Under the pieces are notes generated by a model. It was given only the letters and a program-made list of their open reading frames with translations, did not search any database and was not told the origin of the DNA. Of a DNA stretch of 64,000 bases, positions 62,677 to 64,000 are shown piece by piece. This DNA comes from Gracilibacillus suaedae (lineage in GTDB: Bacteria > Bacillota > Bacilli > Bacillales > Amphibacillaceae). Numbering within the stretch: the stretch's first letter is position 1; each line of letters starts with the position of its first letter. Where the stretch lies: contig NZ_JAGFVL010000062.1 in the NCBI RefSeq assembly GCF_017599345.1, forward strand, positions 124,001-188,000, in the 5' to 3' direction. The translations under genes and the position numbers were made by a program.

Positions 62677-64000
62677 TTAATTACCGATTAGTTCTTCCTT
62701 TATATTCTGCTTCTGTCCACGATAAAGAGCTGAGTAGTGACCATTTTTGTTTAATAGTTCCTCATGTGTGCCTTTCTCTACTATTTCTCCTTTATCCATG
62801 ACATAAATACAGTCTACTTCTTTGATGGTGCTTAATCGGTGGGCAATGATAATTTGAGTAATATTTAGTGATTGTAAATTCTCAGAGATAATAGCTTCCG
62901 ATTGATAATCTAATGAACTGGTTGCTTCATCCATAATCAGAATGGATGGTTGCTGTGCAATAGCTCTTGCAATTAATAATCTTTGGCGCTGTCCACCAGA
63001 AAAATTCTCACCTCCTTCGGTCAAAATTGTATGGTAACCCATAGGGAAGCTAATAATTTCATCATGGATATACGCCAGTTCTGCAGCTAGTTTAACTTGT
63101 TCATTAGAAATATTCTTATTTTCCATTCGTATATTTTCTAAAACAGATTTATTGAATAACGTGGTTTCCTGTAATATCGTTCCGATTTGTTTTCTTAAGC
63201 TAGGTAAATTCAATCTTTGTAGAGATATACCGTCATATAGAACTTGTCCCTCTGAAGGAGTGTATAGACCTAAGAATAATTTGGCTAACGTACTTTTTCC
63301 TGAACCAGAAGAGCCTACTATTCCAATTTTCTCTCCCGGTGATATCTTAAGATGAATGTCTTTAAGGATTGGATCACTAAAATCATCGTATTGAAAACTT
63401 ACATGATGTAACTCAATTTGCCCTTGGAGCCTCGGAGGATCTGTCTTTAATATGTTTGTTATACCTTTTGTTTGTTGATCTTCCTCTGTTTTGGTTAACA
63501 TGACGTCATTTATTTTTTGGATGTAAGAATTTATCAGTAACCAATCATTATAGGTTTGACCTAAGGATGATATAGGTGCTAAAAAAGCGGCGGACAGTGC
63601 ATTAAAAGCTAATAAGGTTCCCAAGCTGATTTGTCCATTTATCACATAGTAAGCCCCTACTGCGATCAGTAAAGCCGGAGCTAAAACTAGGATGCCGTTT
63701 GCAAAAGAGTCGAGGCTGGAGGTCCAAAAAGTCCTTTTTTGTGTTATTTGTATTTGATGGCTAAACTTCTTCCACCAGCCTTCGTAAACCTGCCCTTCAA
63801 CAGATAATGTTTTTACATCTGTCATCCCATGTAAAAATTCAGCGAGGAAGCTTTGCGTTTTCGCTTGGGCATTGACATCTCTATCTGTGAGTCGTTTCGT
63901 TACAGTTCTACTGATGAGTACGGATAGGAATATCATGATGCCTAAGGAGATAACGAGCATGCCCATTACGACTGATTGTATTAACATAAAGGTGGCATAG
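62677..64000 (-). CDS. lanT: Lanthipeptide exporter LanT, 3' part (cut by window edge)
   Basis: The visible 441 codons encode the C-terminal part of the membrane domain and a complete ATPase: Walker A GSSGSGKST, signature FSGGQRQR, Walker B ILIMDEATSSLD and H-loop IAHRLST. The frame continues without a stop past position 64000, so the N-terminal C39 peptidase expected for a double-glycine leader lies outside. It would cleave the LanA leader after GG and export the peptide. Confidence 0.88.
   Translation of the reverse strand, partial: YATFMLIQSVVMGMLVISLGIMIFLSVLISRTVTKRLTDRDVNAQAKTQSFLAEFLHGMTDVKTLSVEGQVYEGWWKKFSHQIQITQKRTFWTSSLDSFANGILVLAPALLIAVGAYYVINGQISLGTLLAFNALSAAFLAPISSLGQTYNDWLLINSYIQKINDVMLTKTEEDQQTKGITNILKTDPPRLQGQIELHHVSFQYDDFSDPILKDIHLKISPGEKIGIVGSSGSGKSTLAKLFLGLYTPSEGQVLYDGISLQRLNLPSLRKQIGTILQETTLFNKSVLENIRMENKNISNEQVKLAAELAYIHDEIISFPMGYHTILTEGGENFSGGQRQRLLIARAIAQQPSILIMDEATSSLDYQSEAIISENLQSLNITQIIIAHRLSTIKEVDCIYVMDKGEIVEKGTHEELLNKNGHYSALYRGQKQNIKEELIGN

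Overview
The window looks like the chromosome of a low-GC, spore-former-type Bacillota of the Bacillaceae, probably a halotolerant genus close to Gracilibacillus, Oceanobacillus or Halobacillus. The AT-rich DNA, AGGAGG ribosome sites, frequent GTG/TTG starts, a sortase-B heme system and many families shared with Bacillus point that way. The genus is inference. I see no rRNA, tRNA, CRISPR array, insertion sequence or prophage.

Layout. (1) 0-7.4 kb: a secreted protein with two internal repeats, then a tightly overlapping six-gene operon (PHP phosphoesterase, TIM-barrel isomerase, SurE nucleotidase, Fbp/Afu-type ABC importer), and a decayed copy of the first gene's end. (2) 7.4-19.6 kb: a Fur-controlled heme-iron island with a small NEAT-like secreted protein, two sortase-anchored NEAT proteins (one with five NEAT domains), two FecCD-type importers, sortase B and an IsdG-type heme monooxygenase. 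Fur boxes cluster at 7.96-8.38 and 19.54-19.58 kb, and a candidate small RNA lies among them. (3) 19.8-30.7 kb: a YcxB-like gene broken by a stop codon, then an uncharacterised locus. This has TPR-like proteins, a DUF4915-like beta-propeller, two PaaK-type adenylating ligases, a DAHP synthase, a chorismate-lyase-like protein, two related small helical proteins, a lysine-rich protein and a CPBP protease. It reads as a device that makes and activates 4-hydroxybenzoate and is the best candidate here for an undescribed system. (4) 31.5-36.1 kb: a zinc-ribbon protein, a secreted M6-like metalloprotease, an MFS transporter and a Crp/Fnr regulator. (5) 36.3-45.4 kb: malate utilisation (malic enzyme, sensor kinase and response regulator, 2-hydroxycarboxylate transporter, PEP carboxykinase), then PepF. 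(6) 45.8-48.1 kb: a polar amino-acid ABC importer. (7) 48.3-54.2 kb: a LacI-controlled importer for alpha-glucosides with an oligo-1,6-glucosidase. (8) 54.4-55.8 kb: CstA. (9) 56-64 kb: a class II lanthipeptide cluster (DsbA-like oxidoreductase, precursor, LanM, LanFE, a receiver-less OmpR-type regulator, and LanT cut by the window edge).

A family of large, hairpin-rich intergenic repeats appears four times (about 15.8, 30.7, 37.6 and 48.1 kb). All copies have the same orientation, lie just 3' of a plus-strand gene and end in a terminator. A different GC-rich ~85-bp tandem repeat lies at 21.3-21.6 kb.
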